Positions 53,534 through 63,067 are shown, counted from the first letter of the stretch. The stretch: 64,000 bases of DNA from DASRQK01 sp964436635 (GCA_964436635.1 CAYTDM010000007.1:1-64000), one strand, 5' to 3'. A program made the numbers and translations. Notes: generated by a model from the sequence alone, not told the origin.

Positions 53534-54250
53534 ATGCTATATCTGGTACCCACCCCCATTGGAAATTTAGAGGACATTACATTTAGAGCATTAAAAGTGC
53601 TTAAAGAAGCCGATATGGTTTTAGCGGAAGATACCCGCGTAAGCAGCAAACTTTTAAAACACTTTGAAATAGATACTAAATTATATGCACATCACCAGCA
53701 CAATGAACATAAAGCTGTCAGTGAAGTGATTCGGTGGTTAAAAGAAGGAAAAAAAGTTGCATTAATTTCTGATGCAGGCACTCCGGGAATATCTGACCCT
53801 GGATTTTTATTAGTGCGCGAAGCGATTAAAAATGATATAGAAATTATCTGTCTACCAGGTGCGACTGCATTTGTGCCGGCATTGGTTCAATCTGGGTTGC
53901 CCAATGATCGTTTTACTTTTGAAGGCTTTTTACCTGTTAAAAAAGGAAGGCAAACTCATCTAAAAAGCCTAATAAACGAAGAAAGAACGATGATTTTTTA
54001 CGAATCTCCTCATCGATTATTGAAAACCATTGAAGAGTTTATTGCTTATTTCGGAGAAGATCGGCCAGTGAGCGTTTCCAGGGAGATTTCTAAGATGTTT
54101 GAAGAAACAAGGCGCGGCACTTTAAAAGAGGCTTATGCATATTTTAGTGAAAATCCCATTCGAGGGGAATTTGTGATTTGCGTAGCAGGATTAGATAGTA
54201 AAGAGAAAAAAAAGCAAGAAAAAGCGGATAAATCGTCTAAAAAATTATAA
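53534..54250 (+). CDS. rsmI: 16S rRNA (cytidine1402-2'-O)-methyltransferase
   Basis: 238 aa. LYLVPTPIGNLEDITFRAL, LAEDTRVSSKLLKHF, ISDAGTPGISDPGFLLV are the RsmI/tetrapyrrole-methylase motifs; SAM is the donor. It methylates the ribose of C1402 in the ribosomal decoding site. The C-terminus is Lys-rich (KEKKKQEKADKSSKK). Starts tightly upstream of lnt. Confidence 0.95.
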   Translation: MLYLVPTPIGNLEDITFRALKVLKEADMVLAEDTRVSSKLLKHFEIDTKLYAHHQHNEHKAVSEVIRWLKEGKKVALISDAGTPGISDPGFLLVREAIKNDIEIICLPGATAFVPALVQSGLPNDRFTFEGFLPVKKGRQTHLKSLINEERTMIFYESPHRLLKTIEEFIAYFGEDRPVSVSREISKMFEETRRGTLKEAYAYFSENPIRGEFVICVAGLDSKEKKKQEKADKSSKKL

Positions 54251-54258
54251 GCAATAAA

Positions 54259-55887
54259 ATGAAAGAATTTTCGAAATCACCTTATGGCTTAGCTGTTTTA
54301 AGTGCTGTTTTATTGTGGTTATCTTGGCCTCCACTCCCGTATACTGGCGTGATTCTACTGGTTGCTTTTATGCCGCTATTATGGGGGATTGAAAAAGTGA
54401 TTCGTAGTGATTCCTCAAAAAAGGGTAAAAAAATCTTTTTAGTGAGTGGTGTAACGGCGATTCTTTGGAATACTTCGTGTATTTATTGGGTATATAATTC
54501 GATCTCCGAAGTGATGCCCGTGTATGCGGCCATTCCTATTTCAATGATTCCTTTCGGACTGGCTGCGCTTTTGATGGCGCTGGCTTTTAGAGCCTATTAT
54601 GAACTTCGAAAATATACTTCTATTTACATTTCATTAGTAGGATTTGCAGGATGTTGGATCGCGTATGAATACTTACACCAATCTTGGGACCTTGCTTTTC
54701 CATGGATGACTTTAGGGAATGGATTTGCGAGTACGATTGACCTGATTCAATGGTATGAATTTACGGGCGTATATGGAGGAACCGTTTGGATTTTATTAAT
54801 CAACGCACTGGGATTTTTAACGTTTTTGGCCAAAAAAGACGGATTGACGAAAGAAGCCAAGCGAAATCTGTCCATCGCATTAAATTTTTGTCTATTCGTT
54901 CCAGTGTTGGTGTCTTTATACATTTTTAACACGTATGAAGAAAAGGTAAATCCATCCGAGGTAGTGGTGGTACAACCGAATATTGAACCTTATGCTAAAT
55001 TTGGGACCATTCCTCCAGAAGCACAAATCGATCAACTCATCGAACTTTCTGAATCGGTCGCATTGCCGAATACTGAATTTATCATCTGGCCGGAAACAGC
55101 GATCGCTCATTCTTTTGGATACGATGAAGATACCTTTAGATCGCATCCTGTGTTTTATAAGTTGCAAAATTTCCTAACAAATTATAAAAATGCCAGCCTC
55201 GTTTCTGGGATAGAATCTTTCAAAATTTATCAAGAACCACTGACCCTTACGGCTCGAGAGTGGGACGGCGTGTTTTATGACCATTTTAACGCGGTTGTGT
55301 TAACAGAAAATTCTGCTGAACTACAATTTTATCATAAATCGAAATTAGTACCTGGTGTAGAAAAATTACCATTTGGGACAGCGTTAAGTTTTATGAAGCC
55401 ATTATTTAAGGCATTTGGGGGAACCACAGGAGGGTACGGCTCTCAAGACGAACCTTCAGTTTTATATGCACAAAGTGGAATTGGCGTGGCCCCAGTCATT
55501 TGTTATGAGTCCATTTGGGGAAATTACGTAGGTAAATACGTACAACAAGGCGCACAATTTATTTCCATCGTTACCAACGATGGCTGGTGGGGAAATACAT
55601 CTGGGAAAGACCAACATTTTGACTATGCTCGATTAAGAGCTGTAGAAACACGTAGATGGGTCGCAAGAGCAGCGAACACGGGAATATCAGGATTTATCAA
55701 CCAGCGAGGGGATGTCATTCAAAAAACCGAATGGTGGGTTCCAGCAGCACAACGTCAAGAAATCAATTTAAATGAAGAGCTGACTTTCTATGTACGCCAT
55801 GGGGATTATATCGCCTATTTATTTATCCTGATTGGAATAGGCGCGTTGATATTTGTGTTGTTCAGGCGATTTGCTTCGCGCAAATAA
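54259..55887 (+). CDS. lnt: apolipoprotein N-acyltransferase
   Basis: 542 aa. About six N-terminal membrane helices, then a C-N hydrolase-type domain with the Glu in IIWPETAIAHS, Lys in YHKSKLVPGVEKLPFG and Cys in APVICYESIWGNYVGKY, and a C-terminal helix. It adds the third acyl chain to lipoproteins at the periplasmic face of the inner membrane. Eight bases after rsmI. Confidence 0.95.
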   Translation: MKEFSKSPYGLAVLSAVLLWLSWPPLPYTGVILLVAFMPLLWGIEKVIRSDSSKKGKKIFLVSGVTAILWNTSCIYWVYNSISEVMPVYAAIPISMIPFGLAALLMALAFRAYYELRKYTSIYISLVGFAGCWIAYEYLHQSWDLAFPWMTLGNGFASTIDLIQWYEFTGVYGGTVWILLINALGFLTFLAKKDGLTKEAKRNLSIALNFCLFVPVLVSLYIFNTYEEKVNPSEVVVVQPNIEPYAKFGTIPPEAQIDQLIELSESVALPNTEFIIWPETAIAHSFGYDEDTFRSHPVFYKLQNFLTNYKNASLVSGIESFKIYQEPLTLTAREWDGVFYDHFNAVVLTENSAELQFYHKSKLVPGVEKLPFGTALSFMKPLFKAFGGTTGGYGSQDEPSVLYAQSGIGVAPVICYESIWGNYVGKYVQQGAQFISIVTNDGWWGNTSGKDQHFDYARLRAVETRRWVARAANTGISGFINQRGDVIQKTEWWVPAAQRQEINLNEELTFYVRHGDYIAYLFILIGIGALIFVLFRRFASRK

Positions 55888-55899
55888 TTGAAATTCCCT

Positions 55900-55907
55900 T
55901 ATCTTTG
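55900..55907 (+). promoter_or_regulatory. -7 box five bases before the cysteine desulfurase start
   Basis: TATCTTTG matches TAnnTTTG. It ends at 55907, four bases before the ATG at 55912, so transcription from it would begin at or near the start codon. No TTG at 19 bases. Confidence 0.4.
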
Positions 55908-55911
55908 TAAG

Positions 55912-57048
55912 ATGCAAATATATTTAGATAATGCAGCCACCACTCCATTAGACCCGGCCGTGATCCAGGTCATGATGGAAACGATGCAAAGTGAATTTGG
56001 CAACCCATCCTCCATCCATGCGCATGGAAGAAGGGTAAAAACGATTATTGAAAAAGCCAGAAGAACGGTCGCTGGATTATTAAATGCGGCTCCAGCAGAA
56101 ATATTTTTCACCTCGGGGGGAACCGAAGCAGACAATTTTGCCATCGTACGAGCTGTGGAAGATTTTCAAATCGAACACATCATTACGACTCCATTAGAAC
56201 ATCATGCTGTTTTACATACTATAGAAGCTTTACAAAAAACAAAGCCCTTAAAAGTTTCCTATCTAAGTGTTGATCAGGAAGGACACATTGACTTGGGAGA
56301 ACTCACAGATTTATTGCGAAGCAATGCACGTTCCTTAGTCTCCATTATGCATGGAAATAATGAAATCGGAACTTTGAATAATGTGCAAGCCATCGGCGAA
56401 ATCTGTCAGGAATTTGATGCAATATTCCATTCAGATACGGTCCAAACCATGGGACATTACAAACACGATCTTCAAGTTTTAAACGCGAATTTCATAACGG
56501 GTGCCGCGCATAAATTCCATGGCCCAAAGGGTGTAGGTTTCCTATATATTAAGCAAAACACTAAAATTCAACCTCTTATTCATGGAGGCGCGCAAGAAAG
56601 GAATATGCGTGGAGGGACTGAAAATGTGTATGGTATCGTAGGCCTTGCGAAAGCGCTTGAAATCGCCTACGAACACATGGAAACGGATCATAAGTACATT
56701 CAATCGCTTAAATCGTACATGATAGACCGCTTAAAAGAAGAAATTCCTGGCGTCGCTTTCAATGGAGATATTCGTCCAGAACACAGTTTATACACGGTAC
56801 TGAATGCTTCATTTCCATGCACTGACTTAGCCGATATGTTGCTTTTCAATTTAGACATTGCAGGCATTTGTGTGTCAGGAGGAAGTGCGTGTAGTTCAGG
56901 CACCAATATCGGATCGCATGTGTTGACAGCGATCCAATCGGACGCAGAACGGCCGAGTGTGCGATTTTCTTTTTCCAAATACAATACCAAGGACGAAATC
57001 GATGTGGTGATTGCGAAGCTGAAAGACATTTGCAAGCAACACGCTTAA
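55912..57048 (+). CDS. cysteine desulfurase (IscS/NifS type)
   Basis: 378 aa from the ATG at 55912 (a longer frame to 55888 starts inside lnt's end). YLDNAATTPLDPAVIQVM, FTSGGTEADNFAIV, PLEHHAVL, the PLP Lys in GAAHKFHGPKGVGFLY and catalytic Cys loop SGGSACSSGT. Donates sulfur for Fe-S clusters and tRNA thiolation. Its stop codon is the first unit of a tandem array. Confidence 0.95.
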   Translation: MQIYLDNAATTPLDPAVIQVMMETMQSEFGNPSSIHAHGRRVKTIIEKARRTVAGLLNAAPAEIFFTSGGTEADNFAIVRAVEDFQIEHIITTPLEHHAVLHTIEALQKTKPLKVSYLSVDQEGHIDLGELTDLLRSNARSLVSIMHGNNEIGTLNNVQAIGEICQEFDAIFHSDTVQTMGHYKHDLQVLNANFITGAAHKFHGPKGVGFLYIKQNTKIQPLIHGGAQERNMRGGTENVYGIVGLAKALEIAYEHMETDHKYIQSLKSYMIDRLKEEIPGVAFNGDIRPEHSLYTVLNASFPCTDLADMLLFNLDIAGICVSGGSACSSGTNIGSHVLTAIQSDAERPSVRFSFSKYNTKDEIDVVIAKLKDICKQHA

Positions 57049-57147
57049 TTCAAATAAACACGGTTAATTCATTTAAACGCGTTTAATCGGAATATACATG
57101 GTTACCCCCGAATTTACACGGTTAATCTGAATATACGCGTTTAATCC
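57041..57147. repeat. 19-bp degenerate tandem array between convergent genes
   Basis: Units start at 57041, 57060, 57079, 57098 (20 bp), 57118 and 57137 (partial). Each has the form ACG(G/C)TTAAT......ATAAAC or GCGTTTAAT.... The first holds the cysteine desulfurase stop codon and the last covers the stop of the TPR gene, so the array fills the whole gap. Confidence 0.75.
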
Positions 57148-57455
57148 ATTAACAGGTCAAGTGCGCCTCGAAGCTCGTTAAACGCGTGGCGATCGCCGAT
57201 TTTTTTCGCTATTTCCAAGCCTTTTTCATAGGTAGAAATGGCTGATTCTGTCGCGGAACGCTCTTCGTAAAGTTTACCCAAATGGTAATAGGTGCCTACA
57301 TAATCTGGAAATTGTTGAACGATCCACTCAAACTTTTCTTGGGCTTTATTTAATTCCCCTATTTTCAACCATTCACTTGCTAATGCATAATGGAGAAAGG
57401 GATCATTCGGTGTTTCCTGTATAAAAGCGTTTAATTTTTCTATGCGTGATTCCAT
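57141..57455 (-). CDS. small TPR-repeat protein
   Basis: 104 aa. Two to three tetratricopeptide repeats: DPFLHYALASEWLKIGELNKA, DYVGTYYHLGKLYEERSATESA, then SAISTYEKGLEIAKKIGD. No signal peptide. A protein-interaction module of unknown partner. Convergent with the cysteine desulfurase. Confidence 0.85.
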   Translation of the reverse strand: MESRIEKLNAFIQETPNDPFLHYALASEWLKIGELNKAQEKFEWIVQQFPDYVGTYYHLGKLYEERSATESAISTYEKGLEIAKKIGDRHAFNELRGALDLLMD

Positions 57456-57535
57456 TTTTAATCAAATCTTCGTGATACAAACTTAAAAATTTTTATTTCA
57501 GGACCCTCACATATGGTAAAAACAAATTTTTATTT

Positions 57536-57543
57536 TAAGTTTG
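57536..57543 (+). promoter_or_regulatory. -7 box of etfB
   Basis: TAAGTTTG fits TAnnTTTG, 23 bases before the ATG at 57567. At 19 bases upstream there is TGG instead of TTG. Confidence 0.45.
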
Positions 57544-57566
57544 TAGAAACATAAAAAGCAAACATA

Positions 57567-58304
57567 ATGAAGATATTAGTATGTGTAAGTAATGTGCCAG
57601 ACACCACCTCGAAAATTACTTTTTCCGAGAATAATACGGTGTTCAATTCGGCCGGAGTGCAATATATCGTAAATCCTTATGATGAAATTGCTTTATCTAA
57701 AGCGATTGGTCTAATTGAAGCAAACGGGGGCAGTGTTACCGTCATCAATGTGGGAGATGTGAGTACAGAAGCAAGTATTCGTAAAGCATTGGCAACGGGT
57801 GCAGACGATGCGGTTCGAATCAATGCAAATCCAAGGGATGCATGGTTTGTAGCAAATCAAATCGCTCAATATGCAAAAGCAGAACAATTTGATTTAATCT
57901 TAACCGGCAAAGAATCTATTGACTATAATGGCTCACAAGTCGCTTCTTATTTAGGGGAATTATTAAATATCCCATCCATTTCATCGGCAAAAAAGATCGA
58001 TGTTAGTGGAAACTCGGCGACCATCGAACGAGAAATCGAAGGTGGAAAAGAAGTACTGACTGTTTCCTTGCCTTTTGTGGCTGGAACGGGTGAAGGGGTA
58101 GCAGAAGTTCGCATCCCAAATATGCGCGGAATTATGAGCGCCAGAACGAAACCTTTAAAAGTGGTGGAACCAGCGGAAGTAGAAACCTTATCGAAAATCG
58201 TTTCCTATGAAACTCCTGCCCCAAGAGGTACTGTGACGTTAGTCGATGCAGGAAATGTAGAAGAACTGGTTTCTTTGCTTCATAATAAAGCCCGCGTTAT
58301 TTAA
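57567..58304 (+). CDS. etfB: electron transfer flavoprotein beta subunit
   Basis: 245 aa. KILVCVSNVPDTTSKI at the start, NPYDEIALSKAIGLIEANGG, TGKESIDYNGSQVASYLGE and VTVSLPFVAGTGEG-like stretch are ETF-beta hallmarks. Pairs with EtfA to carry electrons from acyl-CoA dehydrogenases to the quinone pool. Starts 110 bases before etfA. Confidence 0.96.
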   Translation: MKILVCVSNVPDTTSKITFSENNTVFNSAGVQYIVNPYDEIALSKAIGLIEANGGSVTVINVGDVSTEASIRKALATGADDAVRINANPRDAWFVANQIAQYAKAEQFDLILTGKESIDYNGSQVASYLGELLNIPSISSAKKIDVSGNSATIEREIEGGKEVLTVSLPFVAGTGEGVAEVRIPNMRGIMSARTKPLKVVEPAEVETLSKIVSYETPAPRGTVTLVDAGNVEELVSLLHNKARVI

Positions 58305-58413
58305 TAAGGTGAACGAACAAGGAGTGTTTGCGCTGAGCGATAAATAAGAAGTTGCGCAGCAAATAACCCAATGAGAAAAACGATCGGTCTCGATCCATTT
58401 AAAAAAGATAAGT

Positions 58414-59388
58414 ATGTCAGTTTTAGTATATGTAGAAAATACAGATGGAAATTTTAAAAAATCCGTCTATGAGGTAGTTTCTTACGCAAAATCCATCGCG
58501 GATTTAGTGGGAGGAAAATTAACAGCCATTTCCATTGGAGATGTGGCAGAGAGTGAATTGGAGAAATTAGGCGTTTATGGTGCATCTGAAGTACTAAACG
58601 TTTCCAATGCACAATTAAAGCAATTCATTAATCAAGCGTATGCTTCTGTCATTGCAGCGGCTGCGGATAAAGTGGGAGCGAATACAGTGGTGCTATCGAA
58701 TTCTTTTAGTGGAAAAGGGTTGGCTCCTCGTATCGCGGCTAAAATGAATGCGGGATTAGCTGATGGAGCAGTTTCTTTGCCTGTTCTGAATGGAAATGCG
58801 TTCAATATCAAGAAAACTGCATTTTCAGGTAAAGCATTTGCACAGGTTGAGTTAATTTCTGATAAAAAAGTAATCGCTTTGAACCCAAATTCTTACGAAG
58901 TGAAAGAAGTAGGTGGATCCGCAGCGGTGTCGAGCTTTAGCCCTGAAATCCATGCACAGGATTTAAGCACAGTCATCAATGAAATTGTTCGTGCAACTGA
59001 TAAAGTTTCCTTGCCAGACGCTGAAATCGTTGTTTCTGCAGGTAGAGGTATGAAAGGTCCTGAAAATTGGGGGATGATCGAGGAATTAGCTGAAGTATTA
59101 GGTGCAGCGACCGCATGTTCTAAACCAGTATCCGATGCAGGTTGGCGTCCACACTCTGAGCACGTAGGCCAAACTGGAATTGCTGTCAGCCCGAATTTGT
59201 ATATTGCGATTGGAATTTCTGGAGCGATTCAGCATTTGGCTGGCGTGAGTTCTTCGAAAACGATTGTGGTAATTAACAAAGATCCAGAAGCGCCTTTCTT
59301 CAAGGTAGCGGATTATGGAATTGTGGGGGATGCATTTGACATTGTTCCAAAATTAACTGCTGCCATTCGTGCCCATAAAGGCAACTAG
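58414..59388 (+). CDS. etfA: electron transfer flavoprotein alpha subunit
   Basis: 324 aa. C-terminal FAD-binding domain visible: VVSAGRGMKGPENWGM, CSKPVSDAGWRPHSEHVGQTG, LYIAIGISGAIQHLAG and IVVINKDPEAPFFKVADYGI. Forms the ETF dimer with EtfB. A 109-base spacer from etfB holds a short partial palindrome but no gene. Confidence 0.97.
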   Translation: MSVLVYVENTDGNFKKSVYEVVSYAKSIADLVGGKLTAISIGDVAESELEKLGVYGASEVLNVSNAQLKQFINQAYASVIAAAADKVGANTVVLSNSFSGKGLAPRIAAKMNAGLADGAVSLPVLNGNAFNIKKTAFSGKAFAQVELISDKKVIALNPNSYEVKEVGGSAAVSSFSPEIHAQDLSTVINEIVRATDKVSLPDAEIVVSAGRGMKGPENWGMIEELAEVLGAATACSKPVSDAGWRPHSEHVGQTGIAVSPNLYIAIGISGAIQHLAGVSSSKTIVVINKDPEAPFFKVADYGIVGDAFDIVPKLTAAIRAHKGN

Positions 59389-59412
59389 TTGTTTTCTAAT
59401 AGAAAATGGGAT

Positions 59413-60027
59413 ATGGCACAGATGAAAAAAATTAAATTGGAAATCGTAGGGCTTTCACACAGCCAAACTCAATCTGGAGCGTATGCTTTGGTGTTAGGTG
59501 AAGTGGATGGCAAACGGAGATTACCGGTGATTATCGGTGGTTTTGAGGCACAAGCGATCGCCATTGAAATTGAAAAAATGACTCCAAGCCGGCCTTTGAC
59601 TCATGATTTATTCAAAACACTTGCCGAAAAATTCCAAATAAAAGTAGATGAAGTCATTATTTACAATTTAGTAAATGGGATTTTCTATGCAAAATTAATT
59701 TGTGGAAGGGACGGGGAAAAAGTTGAAATAGATGCTCGTACATCCGACGCGATCGCTCTGGCTGTCCGTTTTGATGTTCCCATTTATACCTTTGAATTTT
59801 TATTATCATCCTCTGGAGTCATTATTGAGGATGGAGAGATGGCTTTCCTGGAAAATCTCGAAGGGACTACAGTCGGTCCAGAAGTCACTCCCTCTACCGA
59901 ACCATTACCCCTTTCAAAAATGACAGACGCACAGTTGGAAGATAGCCTCATTAAGGCCATCGAAAATGAATCGTATGAAAAGGCCGCGAAAATTCGCGAC
60001 GAAATCAGTAAAAGGAAATCAAATTAA
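59413..60027 (+). CDS. bifunctional nuclease domain (DUF151/BFN) protein
   Basis: 204 aa from the ATG at 59413; another ATG at 59422 is possible. BFN domain: LEIVGLSHSQTQSGAYALVL, LPVIIGGFEAQAIAIE, IDARTSDAIALAVRFDVPIY. A C-terminal helix (LEDSLIKAIENESYEKAAKI) resembles the UVR motif. Members have reported nuclease activity in related proteins; role here unknown. 24 bases after etfA. Confidence 0.9.
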   Translation: MAQMKKIKLEIVGLSHSQTQSGAYALVLGEVDGKRRLPVIIGGFEAQAIAIEIEKMTPSRPLTHDLFKTLAEKFQIKVDEVIIYNLVNGIFYAKLICGRDGEKVEIDARTSDAIALAVRFDVPIYTFEFLLSSSGVIIEDGEMAFLENLEGTTVGPEVTPSTEPLPLSKMTDAQLEDSLIKAIENESYEKAAKIRDEISKRKSN

Positions 60028-60057
60028 TTAATCAGTTCAAACTAAACCGTCGAAAAA

Positions 60058-61290
60058 ATGTCGACAAAAATTAGACTAACGGCCTTGAGTTTCATGCAGT
60101 TTTTTGTGTGGGGCTCTTGGCTGATCTCTTTAGGAGGATACATGGGAGCCAATCTGGGTTTCTCTGGTTTACAAATTGGATCCGTGTATGCAACCATGGG
60201 AATTGCATCCGTGTTTATGCCGGGTCTTTTAGGGATTATTGCGGATCGCTGGGTGAATGCCGAGCGTGTATTAGGTGTAGCACATATTTTGGGGGCCGTT
60301 GCACTTATTGGAGTGGCCAACGTGACTGAGTTTTCTACATTTTATACTTTAATGCTGATTAATTCCCTGTTTTACATGCCAACCATCGCACTTTCCAACT
60401 CCGTTTGCTACAATGTGCTTTCGCAAAAGAAATACGATGTAGTAAAAGATTTTCCTCCTATTCGTGTTTGGGGTACCGTTGGATTTATTGCTGCTATGTG
60501 GGCTGTGGATTTAATGGGCTGGACAAAAAGCGTGAATCAATTATATTTGGCTTCTTCGGTAGGCGTTTTAATTGGGTTATATGCATTTACTATCCCTCCT
60601 TCTCCTCCATTTAAAGATATCACGCGTAAAAAAACCTTAGCATCTTCGTTAGGTTTAGACGCCCTCGTGTTATTTAAGGAAAAAAGAATGTTAGTGTTTT
60701 TCATTTTCTCCTTATTATTAGGTGCGGCTCTGCAAATCACTAATGCCTTTGGCGGTCCGTTCTTAGATGACTTTAAGACTTCGTACCCGGATTCATTTGG
60801 GGTAAAACATCCAAACTTATTATTGTCGATTTCTCAAATTTCCGAGACCTTTTTTATTTTATTGATTCCATTCTTTTTAACCCGTTTTGGAATTAAAAAC
60901 GTGATTTTATTTAGCATCATTGCTTGGGCATTACGCTTTGGATTGTTTGGATTAGGTAATCCAGCAGATAAATTGTACTTGCTCGTTCTTTCGATGATTA
61001 TTTACGGAATGGCCTTTGACTTCTTTAATATTTCTGGTTCCTTATTCGTGGAAAAAGAAGCAGACCCAAGTATACGTTCCAGTGCACAAGGCCTATTTAT
61101 GATTATGACGAATGGATTTGGAGCTATTTTAGGCGGTTTAGGAAGTGGATGGGTAGTTGACTTTTTTACAAACGCAGAGGGAATTCGTGATTGGCAAAAC
61201 ATTTGGTTTACTTTTGCCGGATATGCGTGTATATTAATGATTATTTTCCCATTTGTGTTTCGATATAAACAAAAAACGGTTGAAAACTAG
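60058..61290 (+). CDS. nucleoside permease, NupG-like MFS family
   Basis: 410 aa, about twelve helices. SFMQFFVWGSWLISLGGYMG, MGIASVFMPGLLGIIADRW, and GTVGFIAAMWAVDLMGW match nucleoside:H+ symporters of the NupG type. It imports nucleosides across the inner membrane. Eight bases before mscS, same operon. Confidence 0.85.
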   Translation: MSTKIRLTALSFMQFFVWGSWLISLGGYMGANLGFSGLQIGSVYATMGIASVFMPGLLGIIADRWVNAERVLGVAHILGAVALIGVANVTEFSTFYTLMLINSLFYMPTIALSNSVCYNVLSQKKYDVVKDFPPIRVWGTVGFIAAMWAVDLMGWTKSVNQLYLASSVGVLIGLYAFTIPPSPPFKDITRKKTLASSLGLDALVLFKEKRMLVFFIFSLLLGAALQITNAFGGPFLDDFKTSYPDSFGVKHPNLLLSISQISETFFILLIPFFLTRFGIKNVILFSIIAWALRFGLFGLGNPADKLYLLVLSMIIYGMAFDFFNISGSLFVEKEADPSIRSSAQGLFMIMTNGFGAILGGLGSGWVVDFFTNAEGIRDWQNIWFTFAGYACILMIIFPFVFRYKQKTVEN

Positions 61291-61298
61291 TTAATTAA

Positions 61299-62558
61299 AT
61301 GGATACAATTTGGTTGAAAGACATCTTGTCGAATTGGGGCGTCGATGAATTTTACGTAAAGTGGTTAAACTTAGGGGTGTTAATTTTCATAGCCCTGATC
61401 CTCTTGGTTGTCGTAGACTTTATTATTAAAAAATTTGTTGTTCCAAGCATTCTTCGCTTATCGCAAAAATCGAACACCCAATTTGATGATCATTTAGTCG
61501 CAAATAAAACTTTTGTATACGTTTCGAGACTGATAATTTTCATTATTGCCAAGAATTTAATCTCCATCATTTTAGTTGATTTTAAATCATCTATCCAATT
61601 TTGGCTGATCGTTTCTGATATCTTGATTCTGATTTGTTGGTATTTGATTCTCAAATCCTTTTTACGAACTATTAAAGACCATTTAAGTCAAAAAGAAGGA
61701 TTTAGAGACAAACCACTGGGTAGTTATGTACAAGTGGCTGATATCGTGTTAGTGTTCATCGTAGCCATAGTTTTATTCACACTTTTAACTGGCAAAAACC
61801 CTTGGGCATTCTTAACAGCCATGGGTGCCGCTTCGGCGATTGCGATGTTAGTCTTTAAAGATACCATACTGGGATTTGTGGCCAGTATTCAGGTTTCCGT
61901 AAATGACATGGTTCGCATTGGAGATTGGATTGAAATGCCTAAATACAATGCAGATGGAGATGTGATTGAAATCAATTTGAATACGGTGAAAGTTCAAAAT
62001 TGGGACAAAACTATCACCACCATCCCTACCCATTATTTGGTAACGGATTCTTTTAAGAATTGGAGAGGCATGCAAGAAAGTGGTGGACGCCGAATAAAAC
62101 GTGCCATAAACATTAAAATTTCTTCCATCCGGTTCCTCCAAAATGATGAAATTGAAAAATTGAAAAAAATTCAATTATTAGCTCCTTATATTGCTGAACG
62201 ACATAAAGAAATTGAGGAGCACAATCAAAAAACAGGCGCTGATCGGGAGATGTTAGTCAACGGAAGAAACATGACGAATATAGGGCTCTTTAGGGAGTAC
62301 GTGAGCCGCTATATTCGGCATAACCCAAATATTAGACAAGACATGACCTTATTAGTACGGCAGCTGTCCCCTACTGAAAATGGATTGCCTTTGGAATTAT
62401 ATATGTTTACTGCCGACACGCGTTGGGCGGTGTATGAAAATATTTTATCGGATATTTTTGACCACTTGTTTGCAGCCATTAAGTATTTTGACTTAGAGGT
62501 ATTTGAATCTCCTGCATCCGACGATATTCGACAAGCTATTCAAACCTTCACAAAATAA
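61299..62558 (+). CDS. small-conductance mechanosensitive channel (MscS family)
   Basis: 419 aa. Three to four helices, then the MscS pore-type segment (FLTAMGAASAIAMLVFKDTI) and the beta domain VRIGDWIEMPKYNADGDVIE with VQNWDKTITTIPTHYLV. A C-terminal soluble part. Releases ions when membrane tension rises. Possibly cotranscribed with the permease. Confidence 0.93.
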   Translation: MDTIWLKDILSNWGVDEFYVKWLNLGVLIFIALILLVVVDFIIKKFVVPSILRLSQKSNTQFDDHLVANKTFVYVSRLIIFIIAKNLISIILVDFKSSIQFWLIVSDILILICWYLILKSFLRTIKDHLSQKEGFRDKPLGSYVQVADIVLVFIVAIVLFTLLTGKNPWAFLTAMGAASAIAMLVFKDTILGFVASIQVSVNDMVRIGDWIEMPKYNADGDVIEINLNTVKVQNWDKTITTIPTHYLVTDSFKNWRGMQESGGRRIKRAINIKISSIRFLQNDEIEKLKKIQLLAPYIAERHKEIEEHNQKTGADREMLVNGRNMTNIGLFREYVSRYIRHNPNIRQDMTLLVRQLSPTENGLPLELYMFTADTRWAVYENILSDIFDHLFAAIKYFDLEVFESPASDDIRQAIQTFTK

Positions 62559-62561
62559 AAA

Positions 62562-62582
62562 AAGCGATCTTAACGACCGCTT
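62562..62582 (-). terminator. terminator overlapping the end of the hypothetical gene
   Basis: On the minus strand AAGCGGTC, loop GTTAA, GATCGCTT (one G-U), then TTTTT. It covers the stop codon and last residues of the gene at 62570 and starts four bases after the MscS stop. Confidence 0.75.
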
Positions 62583-63067
62583 ACATCACTGATGACCCTT
62601 CTTACTTCGTCTATGACGGATCGGGCCGCATCTTTCATTTTCTGATTTCCCTCGAAGTCCGCATCGTACGTCACCGTTTTGCTTTTATCTTTATAATTAT
62701 ACTGCAAGACAAATCTTGGCACTTGACTCTGTGCAGAATCAAATGAAGTACCAGTCATGTCTTCAGGCAAATTCCAGAACCCTAATTCTGCAGCTTTTCT
62801 ATGCAGATATAACAAATCGTCATCCCGGAAACGCAAGGTGTCTGAAACTAATGAATCTTGTTGGTTTAAGTAAGTAAATATGCCCGTGGAAGAATCAAAT
62901 TCATTCTTCAATGTGCCTTCGTCCCCATATTTTAGCACGATCGACTCAAAGTCGACCCAACGATAGGGAGCGTTGCTAATCATGGAGCTATAATAATAAA
63001 AGCAATACAAGAAGAAGGGAACGATGATACAGATGCCTAGAAAAATTTTTTTTGAACGTTCGCTCAT
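62570..63067 (-). CDS. membrane-anchored hypothetical protein
   Basis: 165 aa from ATG 63067 (an in-frame TTG at 63073 is less likely). One N-terminal helix (IFLGICIIVPFFLYCFYYYS) followed by a soluble domain with FTYLNQQDSLVSDTLRFRDD and a C-terminal helix (KMKDAARSVIDEVRRVISDV). No family recognised. Stands alone between converging genes and the S41 gene. Confidence 0.6.
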   Translation of the reverse strand: MSERSKKIFLGICIIVPFFLYCFYYYSSMISNAPYRWVDFESIVLKYGDEGTLKNEFDSSTGIFTYLNQQDSLVSDTLRFRDDDLLYLHRKAAELGFWNLPEDMTGTSFDSAQSQVPRFVLQYNYKDKSKTVTYDADFEGNQKMKDAARSVIDEVRRVISDVSGR

